This document shows, piece after piece, positions 41,613-50,990 of a stretch of 51,617 nucleotides of DNA (position 1 is the stretch's first letter; each line of letters begins with the position of its first letter). Position numbers and translations under genes: made by a program. The DNA is taken from contig JAGBCY010000014.1 in NCBI GenBank assembly GCA_017937765.1, forward strand, positions 1-51,617, given 5' to 3'. The notes beneath the pieces are model-generated. The model searched no databases. It saw only the letters and a list, made by a program, of their open reading frames with translations, and was not told the origin of the DNA. The stretch comes from Alistipes sp. (lineage in GTDB: Bacteria > Bacteroidota > Bacteroidia > Bacteroidales > Rikenellaceae).

Positions 41613-42806
41613 TTATTTGCGGTTTATGGTCTCAATCTTATCGACGATCACTCTTGCTACATCGCGCTTCGACATCAGCGGATGCTCCTCACATCCTGCA
41701 CGGTCGATGAGCGTCACCTTGTTGGTGTCGCCACGGAATCCCGCACCTTTGTCGCGAAGGGAGTTAAGGACGATAAAGTCGAGGTTCTTACGCTCGAGCT
41801 TACCCTCGGCATTTGCCTCCTCATTGTCAGTCTCAAGTGCGAAGCCCACGAGCATACGCCCGCCCTTCGTCTCACCCAACGCCTTGGCTATATCCTTTGT
41901 GCGACGTAGCTCTATCGTCATATCATCGTCGCTCTTCTTGAGCTTGGTGTCTGCCACGCTCTTTGGCGTGTAGTCTGCCACTGCAGCACACATCACCGCA
42001 CCATCAGCCTCAGCCCAACGCTCCACCGTGGCGTTGTACATATCCTCGGCCGTGAGCACATCCACGCGTTCCACGCCTCGGGGCACAGGTAGGGTAGTGC
42101 GGCCACTTACGAGCGATACCCTCGCGCCACGTGCCGCCAGCTCCTCGGCAATGGCATATCCCATCTTGCCCGTCGAATGGTTTGTTATGTAACGCACGGG
42201 ATCTATCGGCTCGATTGTTGCCCCTGCCGTTACGATGAAGTGCTTGCCGCTTAGTGTCTTACGCTCCTCGAACAGCGCTTTTACCTGCTCCACAATCTCC
42301 TCGGGCTCGGCCATGCGACCCTTACCCACAAGACCACTCGCGAGCTCTCCTGCCGCAGGCTCGATAACCGCCACGCCACGGCCGCGCAACGTCTCGATGT
42401 TCTGCTGCGTAGTCACGTGAGCATACATATCGAGGTCCATCGCCGGAGCTATCGCCACCTTCGAGCGTGCCGAGAGGTAGGTGGTGAGTAGCAGATTATC
42501 GGCTATGCCCGTTGTCATCTTAGCAAGGGTATTCGCCGTTGCGGGTGCTATGAGCAGGAGGTCTGCCCACTCGCCGAGCGATACGTGTGAGTTCCACTCG
42601 CCATTCTCGGGGTTGAAGAACTCGACAAGTATTGGGTGCTTCGACAGCGTTGCCATCGTCAGCGGCGTTATGAACTGCTTGGCCAGAGGGGTCATAATGA
42701 CCCTCACCTCGGCACCCTCCTTTACTAAAAGACGGCACAGCATAGCTGCCTTGTAGGCTGCTATGCTGCCGGTAATTCCGAGTATTATATGTTTTCCGTT
42801 GAGCAT
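41613..42806 (-). CDS. coaBC: Phosphopantothenoylcysteine synthetase/decarboxylase
   Basis: A 397-residue bifunctional enzyme of coenzyme A synthesis. The N-terminal FMN decarboxylase half (CoaC) has ILGITGSIAAYKAA, the catalytic His in WNSHVSLGEWAD and the PAMDLDMY motif. The C-terminal synthetase half (CoaB) has TAGATIEPIDPVRYITNHSTGKMG and the nucleotide site GFALETDN. Its place between rpoZ and recN is well known in Bacteroidetes. Confidence 0.96.
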   Translation of the reverse strand: MLNGKHIILGITGSIAAYKAAMLCRLLVKEGAEVRVIMTPLAKQFITPLTMATLSKHPILVEFFNPENGEWNSHVSLGEWADLLLIAPATANTLAKMTTGIADNLLLTTYLSARSKVAIAPAMDLDMYAHVTTQQNIETLRGRGVAVIEPAAGELASGLVGKGRMAEPEEIVEQVKALFEERKTLSGKHFIVTAGATIEPIDPVRYITNHSTGKMGYAIAEELAARGARVSLVSGRTTLPVPRGVERVDVLTAEDMYNATVERWAEADGAVMCAAVADYTPKSVADTKLKKSDDDMTIELRRTKDIAKALGETKGGRMLVGFALETDNEEANAEGKLERKNLDFIVLNSLRDKGAGFRGDTNKVTLIDRAGCEEHPLMSKRDVARVIVDKIETINRK

Positions 42807-42858
42807 ATCGTTACTCTTATGCCACCTACGTGGCTATGTGTTAAGGCCTCGCGGCCGA

Positions 42859-43179
42859 CTATTTCTCTGCGCCGTGGCGGTAGTACACCTCGCCGTCGAG
42901 GAACTCCTCGGTAGCGATGATTGCGGGCTTGGGCAGACGCTCGTAGTAGCGCGAAATCTCGATCTGCTCGCGGTTCTCGAAGGTCTCCTCTACGGAGTTA
43001 TCGGTAGGAGCCGAGAAGTCGGCGAGCTTACGGTTAAGCTCGGTCTTAAGCTCTGATGCGATCTGGTTTGCACGGCGAGCGATGATGTTGATGCTCTCGT
43101 AGATGTTGCCAGTAGGTGTGTCGAGGTCCACCAACTTACGTGTTACAGTGTTACCGGGAACGTTCTTCTTAATCTCCAT
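42859..43179 (-). CDS. rpoZ: DNA-directed RNA polymerase omega subunit (Rpb6-type)
   Basis: A 106-residue small subunit of RNA polymerase. The core is GNIYESINIIARRANQIASE followed by LNRKLADF, the omega/Rpb6 helix pair that latches the beta' subunit. A C-terminal region typical for Bacteroidetes (LPKPAIIATEEFLDGEVYY) follows. It is separated by 24 bp from bamD and by about 50 bp from coaBC, all on one strand. Confidence 0.9.
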   Translation of the reverse strand: MEIKKNVPGNTVTRKLVDLDTPTGNIYESINIIARRANQIASELKTELNRKLADFSAPTDNSVEETFENREQIEISRYYERLPKPAIIATEEFLDGEVYYRHGAEK

Positions 43180-43203
43180 ATATCTAATGTTTTTAATTTT
43201 TCA

Positions 43204-44028
43204 CTAAAGTGTTTCGCCGTCGGTGTTACGGTTCTTGTCGATGAAGTTGCGTGCCTCCTTAGCCATACGCTCGAGCTCCTTGAGGTGGCTCGACTCGGGG
43301 TATAGGTCGAGGAACGAGTAGTAGTGGTCGAGCATCGCGAGGTAACGATCGAGCTGCTTGCTCTCCACCGAGTTCGCTGCCAAGCGATATGCCGACACTG
43401 TTGTGTAGTACATCATCTCCTCGCCGTGGGGTGACTCGGGATACTTCTTCATCGCATTCTTGAACGCCACTATCGCCGACTTGTAACGCCCGATCTTGAA
43501 GTATGTGTAGGCGTTCATATAGCTCTTGGTCATCAGCTTCTCGGTGAGATGGTCGATCATCTCCTGAAACTCGTCGATGTTCTCCGACTGGGGATATCGC
43601 GACATAAACTCCGTTATTGCGATTATCGCCTGCGTTGTCATCGACTGGTCGCGCTCTGGTGGTGGCGACATATAGTAGTGACACAGCGCATACATACCCT
43701 CGGCATCCTCAATAAACGGGCTTCGTGCGAACTTACGGCGGTAGTCGTCGAGCAGCATTGCGGCCTCATCCCAGCGGTGCTCCTTGAACTTGCATCGTGC
43801 GTTGTAGTATGAGAGCGAGTCTTCGCGGGGTGTACCTATATATATATGTCTACACGCCTCGAATAGGGTAGATGCCTTATCCCACTTTTGGTCCTCGTAA
43901 AGTTGGAGTGCCTGCTGATATGCGAACTGGGGGTCACCCGACTTTATGGCATTGTTTACCACGCTGCACGAGGCTATTGCGACAGCCGCGAGAGCGATGG
44001 CAAGTATGTACCCAAAACTACGCTTCAT
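43204..44028 (-). CDS. bamD: Outer membrane assembly lipoprotein BamD
   Basis: A 274-residue lipoprotein (lipobox AIASC, Cys21) with about five tetratricopeptide repeats, seen as pairs such as AYQQALQLYEDQKWDKASTL and AIVAFKNAMKKYPESPHGEE. BamD works with BamA to insert outer-membrane beta-barrels. It is the first gene of the operon and has a clear -7 box with a palindrome just after it. Confidence 0.92.
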   Translation of the reverse strand: MKRSFGYILAIALAAVAIASCSVVNNAIKSGDPQFAYQQALQLYEDQKWDKASTLFEACRHIYIGTPREDSLSYYNARCKFKEHRWDEAAMLLDDYRRKFARSPFIEDAEGMYALCHYYMSPPPERDQSMTTQAIIAITEFMSRYPQSENIDEFQEMIDHLTEKLMTKSYMNAYTYFKIGRYKSAIVAFKNAMKKYPESPHGEEMMYYTTVSAYRLAANSVESKQLDRYLAMLDHYYSFLDLYPESSHLKELERMAKEARNFIDKNRNTDGETL

Positions 44029-44045
44029 ATCTCTGTTGTTTCATT

Positions 44046-44073
44046 CGCTTATGCGCATAAGCGCACAAAGTTA
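44046..44073 (-). promoter_or_regulatory. bamD promoter with palindrome at the transcript start
   Basis: The minus strand reads TAACTTTG (44066-44073), and 2 bases further begins the perfect 18-bp palindrome CGCTTATGCGCATAAGCG (44046-44063). The palindrome covers the expected start of transcription. It is either an operator or a 5'-terminal mRNA hairpin. Confidence 0.65.
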
Positions 44074-44137
44074 CACAATATTTTTTAAATAACGAACATT
44101 GTGCCTAAATTATTACTTCTCCCGCCCCCGAAAAAAA

Positions 44138-44165
44138 TCGGAGCCTCCCGTGTGGGAAGCTCCGA
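44138..44165 (-). terminator. Terminator of the 1380-aa lipoprotein gene
   Basis: TCGGAGC.TCCC pairs with GGGA.GCTCCGA (arms 44154-44165 and 44138-44149, loop GTGT) and is followed on the minus strand by a T tract. A small hairpin AAACTC-N5-GAGTTT precedes it at about 44172-44188. Confidence 0.9.
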
Positions 44166-44208
44166 AAAGTTAAACTCTAAACGAGTTTTTGTTGACTAAT
44201 CAACTAAA

Positions 44209-47200
44209 TTAGAATATAGTGTTCTTAGAAGTACCCTTGTAAGAAGCTGTCTCTGAAGTCAAGTCTACAACAACCTTATAAGAGTTGTCAATCTGAACTG
44301 TACCCTTTACTGCAGTCTCTGTACCATTGATCATTACAGTACCAGGGGCCATAGGTGTACCATGTGCAAGGTTCTCAACAACGATTACATCGCCATTGTC
44401 ACCAGTAAGTGTAACCTGAACGTAGAAACCAGACTGATTAGTTACCTTAGCCTCGAATGCCCAAGGATCATTTGCTGTGAACTCAGAGTAAGTGATAGTT
44501 ACGTGACGCTTGTTAGTCTCATCGTCGAATGTGAAGATGAAACCTGTAGCAGTCGTCTCAGTCGTGTACTGACCACCCTCTTCGAAGCCACCAGCAAAGT
44601 ACCAGTAACCTGATGCAAGAGTGTAGTTAGCAGTTGCATAAGCCTCACGACCGTAAACTGTAGTCTTCTGAGCTACCTCAGTGAGGTTAGTCCACTCGTC
44701 AACGGGCTCATCTGTACCGGGCTGATCGGGCTCAACAGTAGCGATCTCACCCTTGAAGTAGTTCTCGTTAACTGTGAGGTAAACAACCTTACCCTCAACC
44801 TTCAAAGAAGCTGAAGTTACAGTTACAATAGCCTTGTTAGCGTCGCGCATTGATACTGTGAAACCAGGAGCATCTACGGCGTCAGCATAGTCTGAATGCC
44901 AATTGTACTCACCCTCAACGAGCTCAGAAGTATTCTTGCCGTTAGCGATGTAGAAGTCACCATAGAAACCAGCCTCAGATACGAAGTGCCACTGCCAACC
45001 ATACTTGCTGCTTGAGTAGAGCTCATTGTTGTTCAAGATAGTAAGGTTGTCGTAAACTGGCTCAGCAGGAGTGTTAGTCTTCTGGTAGAGAGCAGTAACG
45101 TTTACGTTGTTAACAGTATCAACGAATGTGAATACAAGGAAAGTTGTGTTCTCGCTCATCTCGTAGATAAAGTTAGCCTTGCTACCATCAGCGAACTGTG
45201 CCTGTGCGATACCGTCCTCAACAGAGATTGCGTAAGTTGTAGTCTCGTACAAACCATAGTAGATACCGTTCTCGAGAGTCAAGTAAACCTCAACGTCAGT
45301 AGCAGGAGCTACAACGTTCTTAGTGTAGATAGCAGTTACGTTAGCGTTGTTGAAAGTATCAACGAACTCGAATACGAGCTCATCAGCGTCGTCGTAAACA
45401 GTAACATTGCTAATCATGTTACCAGGAGCAGCTACATTCTGAACATAAACAACTGCCTCACCCTGGTAGTAGTCGATCTTATAGTTATCACTTACATACA
45501 AGCCATTCTCAAGAGCGAGCTGAACAGTGATATCCTCGGGCTCCTGAACAGCGGGGTTCATATCGCAAGTCATCTTGTAGCGGTACTCCTCACCCATAGG
45601 TGCAGCAGTGAACTCGAGAGTTACAACGTTGTTCTCAACTGTCAACTTATCACCAGTCTTGAAGTTTGCCATAGGCTGACCTGCCTCAAATGGACCATAT
45701 GCCCAAGCATCGCCAGTCGAACCAGAAACATACTCAGTGGTCTCAAGCTTCTCTACGTAGATAGTGAACTCGTAGCCAACACCTGTGAAGATGTATGCAC
45801 CCTGTGTCAATGCTTCGTAAGTAGCCTCGAACTCGATAGGCTTCTCAGGCTCTACGGGAGCCTCATAAGCCTTGAATGGACCAACATACTGAAGATCGAA
45901 TGTCTTCTTACCAACGATAGGAAGGTTAACAGTTACAGTGTAACGAGCGTCATAGATGCCGTTCTCCTCAGTAACAACAGCAGTAGCAGCAGTTACCTGA
46001 CCTGCAGCAGCGTAGTCGTCGCTACCGTCAAGGATAATCTTCTTAACAACTACATCGCCAGACCAAAGTGAAGTAGCCTCGATCTCGAACTCAGCGTTCT
46101 CGCCCTGGAAGTAGATAGTCTCAGCACCAGCAGTGTAAGACTCAAGAACATACTGAGGAGCGTAAGGCTTCTCGAAGTCGATAGCACCAACATACTGCAT
46201 AAGAACGTCGTTGATAGCAGAGTGGATAGTGAAGAAGATAGTGTACTCACCATTCTCGAGCAATACGTTCATCTCAGCATCCTCGATGTTAGCAGCCTGG
46301 TCACCAGCGATAGCTACGTAAGTAGGCTCGATAGTTGCGTGACCTGCCTCCATAGGAGCAGTAGTCTGGAACTCGATAGCGTCACCAGCCTCGTTAGAGA
46401 ACAATACCTTAACAGTCTTGTAACCAGCAAGCCAGTTAACCTCAGCCTTAGTCAAGATATAAGGATTCATAGCACCCTTGTACAAGAAGCAAGTAGCGGT
46501 AGTAGGCTCGTAGATAGCAACCTTAGCATCGCTGCCAGTTACCTCAACGAGGTTAGCCTCTGCAGAGAAAGGAGTAGGAATCTGACCCTTAACCTGATAC
46601 CAAGCACCCTCGAATGAAGGATACTTCTCGAAGTATACAGTGTAGTTGTCGTTATAGAAAGCGATCTCATCACCCTTAATATACTGCAAGTATACCTCAA
46701 CCTCAGTGTAAACGATAGGCTTCTTCCAATCAACGGTTACAGAACCAGTTGCAGCAGTGTATGACCAAGTGAACTCAGGGTTAGCAGTTACATAAGCAGT
46801 AGCGTATGTATTCTCGCCAGAGAAGTCGAATGTAGCAGAAGTACCCTCAACGGTCTGCTTCTCGCCATTCCACTCTACAGTGTAGTTCTTAGCACCCTCA
46901 ACAGCCTCCCAAGAGAATGTGATGTAGAGGTAATCTACCTCGTCAACCTCGTAAGTTACAACGGGCTCAGCAAGGGGAGTACGAGGAGCCTTAAGCTCAC
47001 CAGTCCAAGTAAGGATGTAGTTCTCAGTCTTACCGTTGATAGTAGCGTAGATGTCGAATACTACGTAGTAGCTATCGCCAGCAGCGCGAGTGTTGCGCTT
47101 CTCAATAGTCAAAGTACCCTTCTCAACGTCGATGCCATCGATACCGAAAGCATAGTCGTTCTGGATCATAATAGACTCCTTACCGAAGGGGAACTCACCC

Positions 47201-48351
47201 TCGGGAAGAACGTTACCACCCTCGTCGCTCAAAAGCAAGAAGTCGAAGAGGTTAGTCTCGTAGCGGTAAACATTGTATGCCTCAAGCACACCCTCACGGA
47301 TGTAACCAAGACCAGTCTCAAGGTTCTCGAAGTCACCCTTAACGAATGTCTCAGCGTCGAAGTTATCGTCGATACGAACGAATACGTCAGCCTCGTTAGT
47401 AAGAAGGTTACCTACAAGAGTAGTAAGGTGGTTACGCTGGTAAGGAATCTCAGTGTTGAAGTCCAAAGACTTGATCAACGAACCATCAGCCTCGAAAGAA
47501 TCAAGACGGAAGTTCAAAGCCTCCTGAGCGTTAGTAGCGAACACGTAAGTAGCGAAGAGAGTGAAAGCCTCGTTACCCTCGTACATAGTAGCAGCGTAGT
47601 AATCACGGTTGATATCGTAGCTGATAGTCTCCTCAGCGTTAGTAGCCTCAGTAGCAACCTCACCAGTCAAAGCGTTGAATGACTTGTAAATAGCGTGGTT
47701 GTAGAAGGTTACATCAGCAGCAGCAGGAACAGCGTACTCCTCTACCCAAGCAATGTCGGTAGTAAGAACGCGAACCTTACCGAAGGGACGCTTCAAAACA
47801 GCCTCGAGCTCGTTAACCTTACCAGCCTCAACCTTCAAAGTCTGGTTGAAGAAGTAAGCATCGTAAGTCTCATCCATAGCGTTGAGAGCCTCGAATGCAG
47901 TAATGTTGCGGAGATCAGCAGTGTTGTAACGGAAATCCTCCTGTGTACCCTGTGGTACGAAGTCAGCAAAGATTACGAACTGGTACTCACGACCAGGAAC
48001 GAAACGAAGATCGTTGAAGTTAGTAGTAGAAGCGAAGTCTACATACTCAGTAGCAGTGTAAATAGGCTCTGCATCCTCAGCAGCACCTGCCTCGTAAACT
48101 GCCAACTGGAAACGTACATCGTAGTCAGTCTCGAGGAACGCACCATAATTTGCATAGTCGATAGCACCATAAGCACTATCAGCACCAAACTGGCCGTCAC
48201 CGTCCAGTGCACGTGTTGCCAACTCGGGCACACCTACGTTAAGGTTAACGATACCCTCGTCAGCCAATGTAGGATTCTTCACACCCTCGTCATTCTGGCA
48301 GGCTGTAAATGCCATTGCAGCCACTGCCAACAAAGAAAATAATTTCTTCAT
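44209..48351 (-). CDS. Giant modular surface lipoprotein (DUF6562-like N-terminus)
   Basis: A 1380-residue lipoprotein (signal MKKLFSLLAVAAMAFTAC, Cys18). The first ~335 residues form a fimbrillin-like domain shared with the divergent neighbour (for example AMDETYDAYF, VRVLTTDIAWVEEYA and VFVRIDDNFD). I recall it as DUF6562, a name to be checked. Next come a fibronectin-III-like domain (LYITFSWEAVEGAKNYTVEW) and then seven or more beta-rich modules of 80-130 residues. Two of these end in related FVDTFNNANVTAIY and FVDTVNNVNVTALY. The acidic, Lys-poor composition suits a cell-surface protein. Anchoring at the outer membrane is inferred. A C9 run lies 43 bp before the start. Confidence 0.82.
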   Translation of the reverse strand: MKKLFSLLAVAAMAFTACQNDEGVKNPTLADEGIVNLNVGVPELATRALDGDGQFGADSAYGAIDYANYGAFLETDYDVRFQLAVYEAGAAEDAEPIYTATEYVDFASTTNFNDLRFVPGREYQFVIFADFVPQGTQEDFRYNTADLRNITAFEALNAMDETYDAYFFNQTLKVEAGKVNELEAVLKRPFGKVRVLTTDIAWVEEYAVPAAADVTFYNHAIYKSFNALTGEVATEATNAEETISYDINRDYYAATMYEGNEAFTLFATYVFATNAQEALNFRLDSFEADGSLIKSLDFNTEIPYQRNHLTTLVGNLLTNEADVFVRIDDNFDAETFVKGDFENLETGLGYIREGVLEAYNVYRYETNLFDFLLLSDEGGNVLPEGEFPFGKESIMIQNDYAFGIDGIDVEKGTLTIEKRNTRAAGDSYYVVFDIYATINGKTENYILTWTGELKAPRTPLAEPVVTYEVDEVDYLYITFSWEAVEGAKNYTVEWNGEKQTVEGTSATFDFSGENTYATAYVTANPEFTWSYTAATGSVTVDWKKPIVYTEVEVYLQYIKGDEIAFYNDNYTVYFEKYPSFEGAWYQVKGQIPTPFSAEANLVEVTGSDAKVAIYEPTTATCFLYKGAMNPYILTKAEVNWLAGYKTVKVLFSNEAGDAIEFQTTAPMEAGHATIEPTYVAIAGDQAANIEDAEMNVLLENGEYTIFFTIHSAINDVLMQYVGAIDFEKPYAPQYVLESYTAGAETIYFQGENAEFEIEATSLWSGDVVVKKIILDGSDDYAAAGQVTAATAVVTEENGIYDARYTVTVNLPIVGKKTFDLQYVGPFKAYEAPVEPEKPIEFEATYEALTQGAYIFTGVGYEFTIYVEKLETTEYVSGSTGDAWAYGPFEAGQPMANFKTGDKLTVENNVVTLEFTAAPMGEEYRYKMTCDMNPAVQEPEDITVQLALENGLYVSDNYKIDYYQGEAVVYVQNVAAPGNMISNVTVYDDADELVFEFVDTFNNANVTAIYTKNVVAPATDVEVYLTLENGIYYGLYETTTYAISVEDGIAQAQFADGSKANFIYEMSENTTFLVFTFVDTVNNVNVTALYQKTNTPAEPVYDNLTILNNNELYSSSKYGWQWHFVSEAGFYGDFYIANGKNTSELVEGEYNWHSDYADAVDAPGFTVSMRDANKAIVTVTSASLKVEGKVVYLTVNENYFKGEIATVEPDQPGTDEPVDEWTNLTEVAQKTTVYGREAYATANYTLASGYWYFAGGFEEGGQYTTETTATGFIFTFDDETNKRHVTITYSEFTANDPWAFEAKVTNQSGFYVQVTLTGDNGDVIVVENLAHGTPMAPGTVMINGTETAVKGTVQIDNSYKVVVDLTSETASYKGTSKNTIF

Positions 48352-48393
48352 AGTGTAATGAATTTAGTTAATAAATAAGGTTAATAGAATATA

Positions 48394-48402
48394 CCCCCCC
48401 CC
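48394..48402. repeat. C9/G9 homopolymer in the divergent intergenic region
   Basis: Nine C on the plus strand, 43 bp upstream of the 1380-aa lipoprotein ATG. No clean -7 box was found on the minus strand here; TAGTTTTA lies just upstream. The tract falls in the leader or promoter. Confidence 0.85.
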
Positions 48403-48574
48403 TATGTATAAATAAAACTATCGCGAGGATATATAACGCTGATGTGTGCCGCTGCTTGCTTTATCGTTGGCTCAGTTCGGCTGTTTACTTTGTTCCGGGC
48501 GGGATTTTGGTCGCTGTTTTGCAGTGGGCTCTCGGGGTTAGAATGGCGGATACCTATATTTTATATTATAATTA

Positions 48575-48607
48575 TTTGCGAATTCGTTATTTTTTTCTTA
48601 TATTTGC
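48575..48607 (+). promoter_or_regulatory. Promoter of the 560-aa lipoprotein
   Basis: TTTG (48575-48578), 20 bases, then TATATTTGC (48599-48607). The leader would be about 210 nt. The 470-bp gap 48352-48821 has no supported gene. Confidence 0.65.
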
Positions 48608-48821
48608 GTAACGAATTGTGCAGAATGAGCATTGGCGTGCTAAGTGTTTGACTTTTAGCTCGATATCTAAATTGAGAGAAAATAGTGCTCCTTAGTTGCC
48701 CGTCGGTATGTCTCGCCAACACCATCTCGGTGTGACGGCCATTATCTGAAAAGTGGGGATAATTACTGGAATTTGAACTAATTACAATATTAACTAATTT
48801 TACTAACTAAATTTTTACACT

Positions 48822-50504
48822 ATGAAAAAGTTTTTATCTATTTTGGCTATGGCACTCTGCTTTGTTGCCTGTCAAAACGATCAGAGCTTTGAGGCTTCTA
48901 ACGGTGATTTCGTGAACGCTGTTATCCGTGTCACTGCTCCTGATCTGTCTACTACGCGTGCCGAGGACGATGAGGAAGGTACCAACAGCCGTTACGGTGC
49001 TATCAAGTTCGCTGAGCACGACGCTGAGTTCTGGGGTAAGTACGACTTGCGTTACATCTTCGAGGTTCGCTCGGCTGAGGATGTGCTCGTTTACAATGAA
49101 GTTCAGACCTTCGATTCGTACCAGACTACGACTCTTGAGTTCCGCGCTGTTCCCAACCGTGAGTACAAGATCTATGCTTACGCCGACTTCGTTAATCAGG
49201 GCTCAAAAGAGGACTTGCACTACAACACCTCTGACTTGTCGAACATCACTGTTGACGGTATGAACGCAATGGATGAGGCTTACGATGCTTACTTCGCGTC
49301 GGAGAAGTTTATGATCACCACTATCTTCAACGAGGATATCACCCTCAAGCGTTTCTTGAGCAAGGTGCGCGTGATCGCTACCGACCTCGAGTGGATCGAC
49401 GGCTATGCTGATCCTAAGACTGTTGAGGTTAATTTCTACAACCACGAGATCTTCCAGTCGTTTAACCTCTATAAGGGTAAGGTTAGCACTGCTATGACAA
49501 ATACTACCTACCGTTATGATATTAAGAATGGCTATTACACTGCTGGTTACGATTCTCGCGAGGATCATATGACTCTCTTCTCTACCTATATCTACGGTAC
49601 TCCCGAGGAGACGGCTGTAAACTTCCGTATGGATACTTACGATATGAACGATCGTCTGATCAAGTCTAACGACTTCTGCTCTGAGATTCGTGTACGTCGT
49701 AACTGCCTTACTACCATCATTGGTGACGTCCTCACTACATCTGCTAAGATCAACATCTTTGTTGATGATAACTTCGATAAGGAGTATATCGAGACTGTTG
49801 AGGATGGTGAGTATGACAGCGATCCAGTAGTCGCTAAGAGCCTTGCTACTCCCGTAGTTGCGGCTGAGGTTGATGGTAACGTTATAACCCTTACTTGGGA
49901 CGCTGTTGAGAGCGCAGCTACTTACTCAGTAGTTGTTAACAACGAGATGCCCGTTGTTACGAACGAGACTACTTATACATTCACTGGTGAGTATGAGACT
50001 GAGTACACTATCGTTGTTGTTGCTATCCCCGAGGATGAGACTCTATACACGCCCTCAGAGCCCGCTACTGTAACTGCTACAACCGAGGCTGAGCCCGTTG
50101 TTGAGCCCGAGCCCGCTCTCATTGAGGCTACCGTATCATTCACCGATGCAGCATATCGTACAGTGCTTACAGTCGATCAGCAGGTATGGGAGCAGAATGG
50201 TATCGTGGTAACTAACGATAAGGACAAGTCTTCATCAAATGTTGCTGATTACTTTAACCCCGTGCGTTTCTATAAGAACTCTAAGATCACGGTAAAGGCT
50301 CCAGGTAATATCCAGAAGATCGTTGTTAATTGCGTTGGTGTTTCCGATAAGAATACCAAGGCTTGGTCAAACTCAATTGCTGGTGCTACTTTGAGCGACG
50401 GTATCGTTACTATCGAGCTTGATGGTACATCTGATACCTTCGTAGCAAACTTTACCGACAATCAGGCACGTGCTTACGATATCATTGTTACGTATCTTAA
50501 GTAA
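48822..50504 (+). CDS. Surface lipoprotein paralogue (DUF6562-like plus Fn3)
   Basis: A 560-residue lipoprotein (lipobox CFVAC, Cys17). Residues about 25-330 are paralogous to the N-terminus of the divergent 1380-residue protein (AMDEAYDAYF, VRVIATDLEWIDGYA, IFVDDNFD). Then follow a fibronectin-III domain (VITLTWDAVESAATYSVVVN, about 350-425), a short Pro/Glu-rich linker and a C-terminal beta domain of about 130 residues ending YDIIVTYLK. Codons are of the highly expressed type. The two genes share the bases just before ATG (ACTAAATT then TTACACT). A role in surface structures is inferred. Confidence 0.82.
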   Translation: MKKFLSILAMALCFVACQNDQSFEASNGDFVNAVIRVTAPDLSTTRAEDDEEGTNSRYGAIKFAEHDAEFWGKYDLRYIFEVRSAEDVLVYNEVQTFDSYQTTTLEFRAVPNREYKIYAYADFVNQGSKEDLHYNTSDLSNITVDGMNAMDEAYDAYFASEKFMITTIFNEDITLKRFLSKVRVIATDLEWIDGYADPKTVEVNFYNHEIFQSFNLYKGKVSTAMTNTTYRYDIKNGYYTAGYDSREDHMTLFSTYIYGTPEETAVNFRMDTYDMNDRLIKSNDFCSEIRVRRNCLTTIIGDVLTTSAKINIFVDDNFDKEYIETVEDGEYDSDPVVAKSLATPVVAAEVDGNVITLTWDAVESAATYSVVVNNEMPVVTNETTYTFTGEYETEYTIVVVAIPEDETLYTPSEPATVTATTEAEPVVEPEPALIEATVSFTDAAYRTVLTVDQQVWEQNGIVVTNDKDKSSSNVADYFNPVRFYKNSKITVKAPGNIQKIVVNCVGVSDKNTKAWSNSIAGATLSDGIVTIELDGTSDTFVANFTDNQARAYDIIVTYLK

Positions 50505-50542
50505 TCGTCGGGTTATCTGCTAACGTAGATAATCGCTACTAA

Positions 50543-50580
50543 CAGACGGCACCCGCCTCCTCTGGAGGTGGGTGCTGTTG
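50543..50580 (+). terminator. Terminator of the 560-aa lipoprotein gene
   Basis: GCACCCGCCTCC pairs with GGAGGTGGGTGC around a TCT loop, followed by TGTTGTTT. One wobble. Confidence 0.88.
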
Positions 50581-50909
50581 TTTCCCACTCGCGCGTCGCG
50601 GGGTATGCTGTTCTTTGGCGCGAATATGCAAGGTGCAAATATGTGGTGTGCGAATATGATGAAGTGATAAATTGGCGGGCCAGCAATAGAATCTGCTGCT
50701 ATATGACATCGTGTATTAGTGCTGGGTGCACTTATGTCGCTCGGACTAATGATCGTGTCGCTTATAGGTATTATATGTACGATGTGGATAGTGGTTATAT
50801 TGCTGCCCCTGTCACCATAATTTTCGTCAGAGTGACGTAGTAGTGGCGATGATAATATGAGAGGGTAATTTTTGATTTTAGTGGAGTAGGTTTAGTCTAT
50901 TGAAATAAG
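50581..50909. other. Non-coding stretch without recognisable content
   Basis: I see no gene, RNA or repeat here. A 90-codon frame at 50568-50840 begins in the terminator and has no family features. Confidence 0.6.
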
Positions 50910-50950
50910 AAATCCCGCAGGATAGTACTCGCGTACAGCCTACGGGATTT
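50910..50950 (-). terminator. Terminator of the ribosomal operon
   Basis: AAATCCCGTAGG (minus arm 50939-50950) pairs with CCTGCGGGATTT (50910-50921) with one wobble around a 17-base loop; T-rich sequence follows. It is 40 bp past the rplI stop. Confidence 0.88.
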
Positions 50951-50990
50951 TGTTTACAATGGGCTAAAGATGCCCAATAAAATCGAAAAT

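Noticed and set aside
39971-44028. A missing gene between coaBC and recN, where I recall a DUF4835 gene in some relatives
   Set aside because: The two genes abut within a base. Without comparison genomes I cannot say that a gene was lost.
47695-48342. 215-codon plus-strand frame opposite the 1380-aa lipoprotein
   Set aside because: Leu/Ser/Val-rich shadow of a biased coding strand.
48442-48651. 69-codon frame in the lipoprotein intergenic region
   Set aside because: It overlaps the promoter at 48575-48607 and its sequence is aromatic/hydrophobic without homology clues.
50568-50840. 90-codon plus-strand frame after the 560-aa lipoprotein
   Set aside because: It begins within a strong terminator with a non-ATG start and has no recognisable features.
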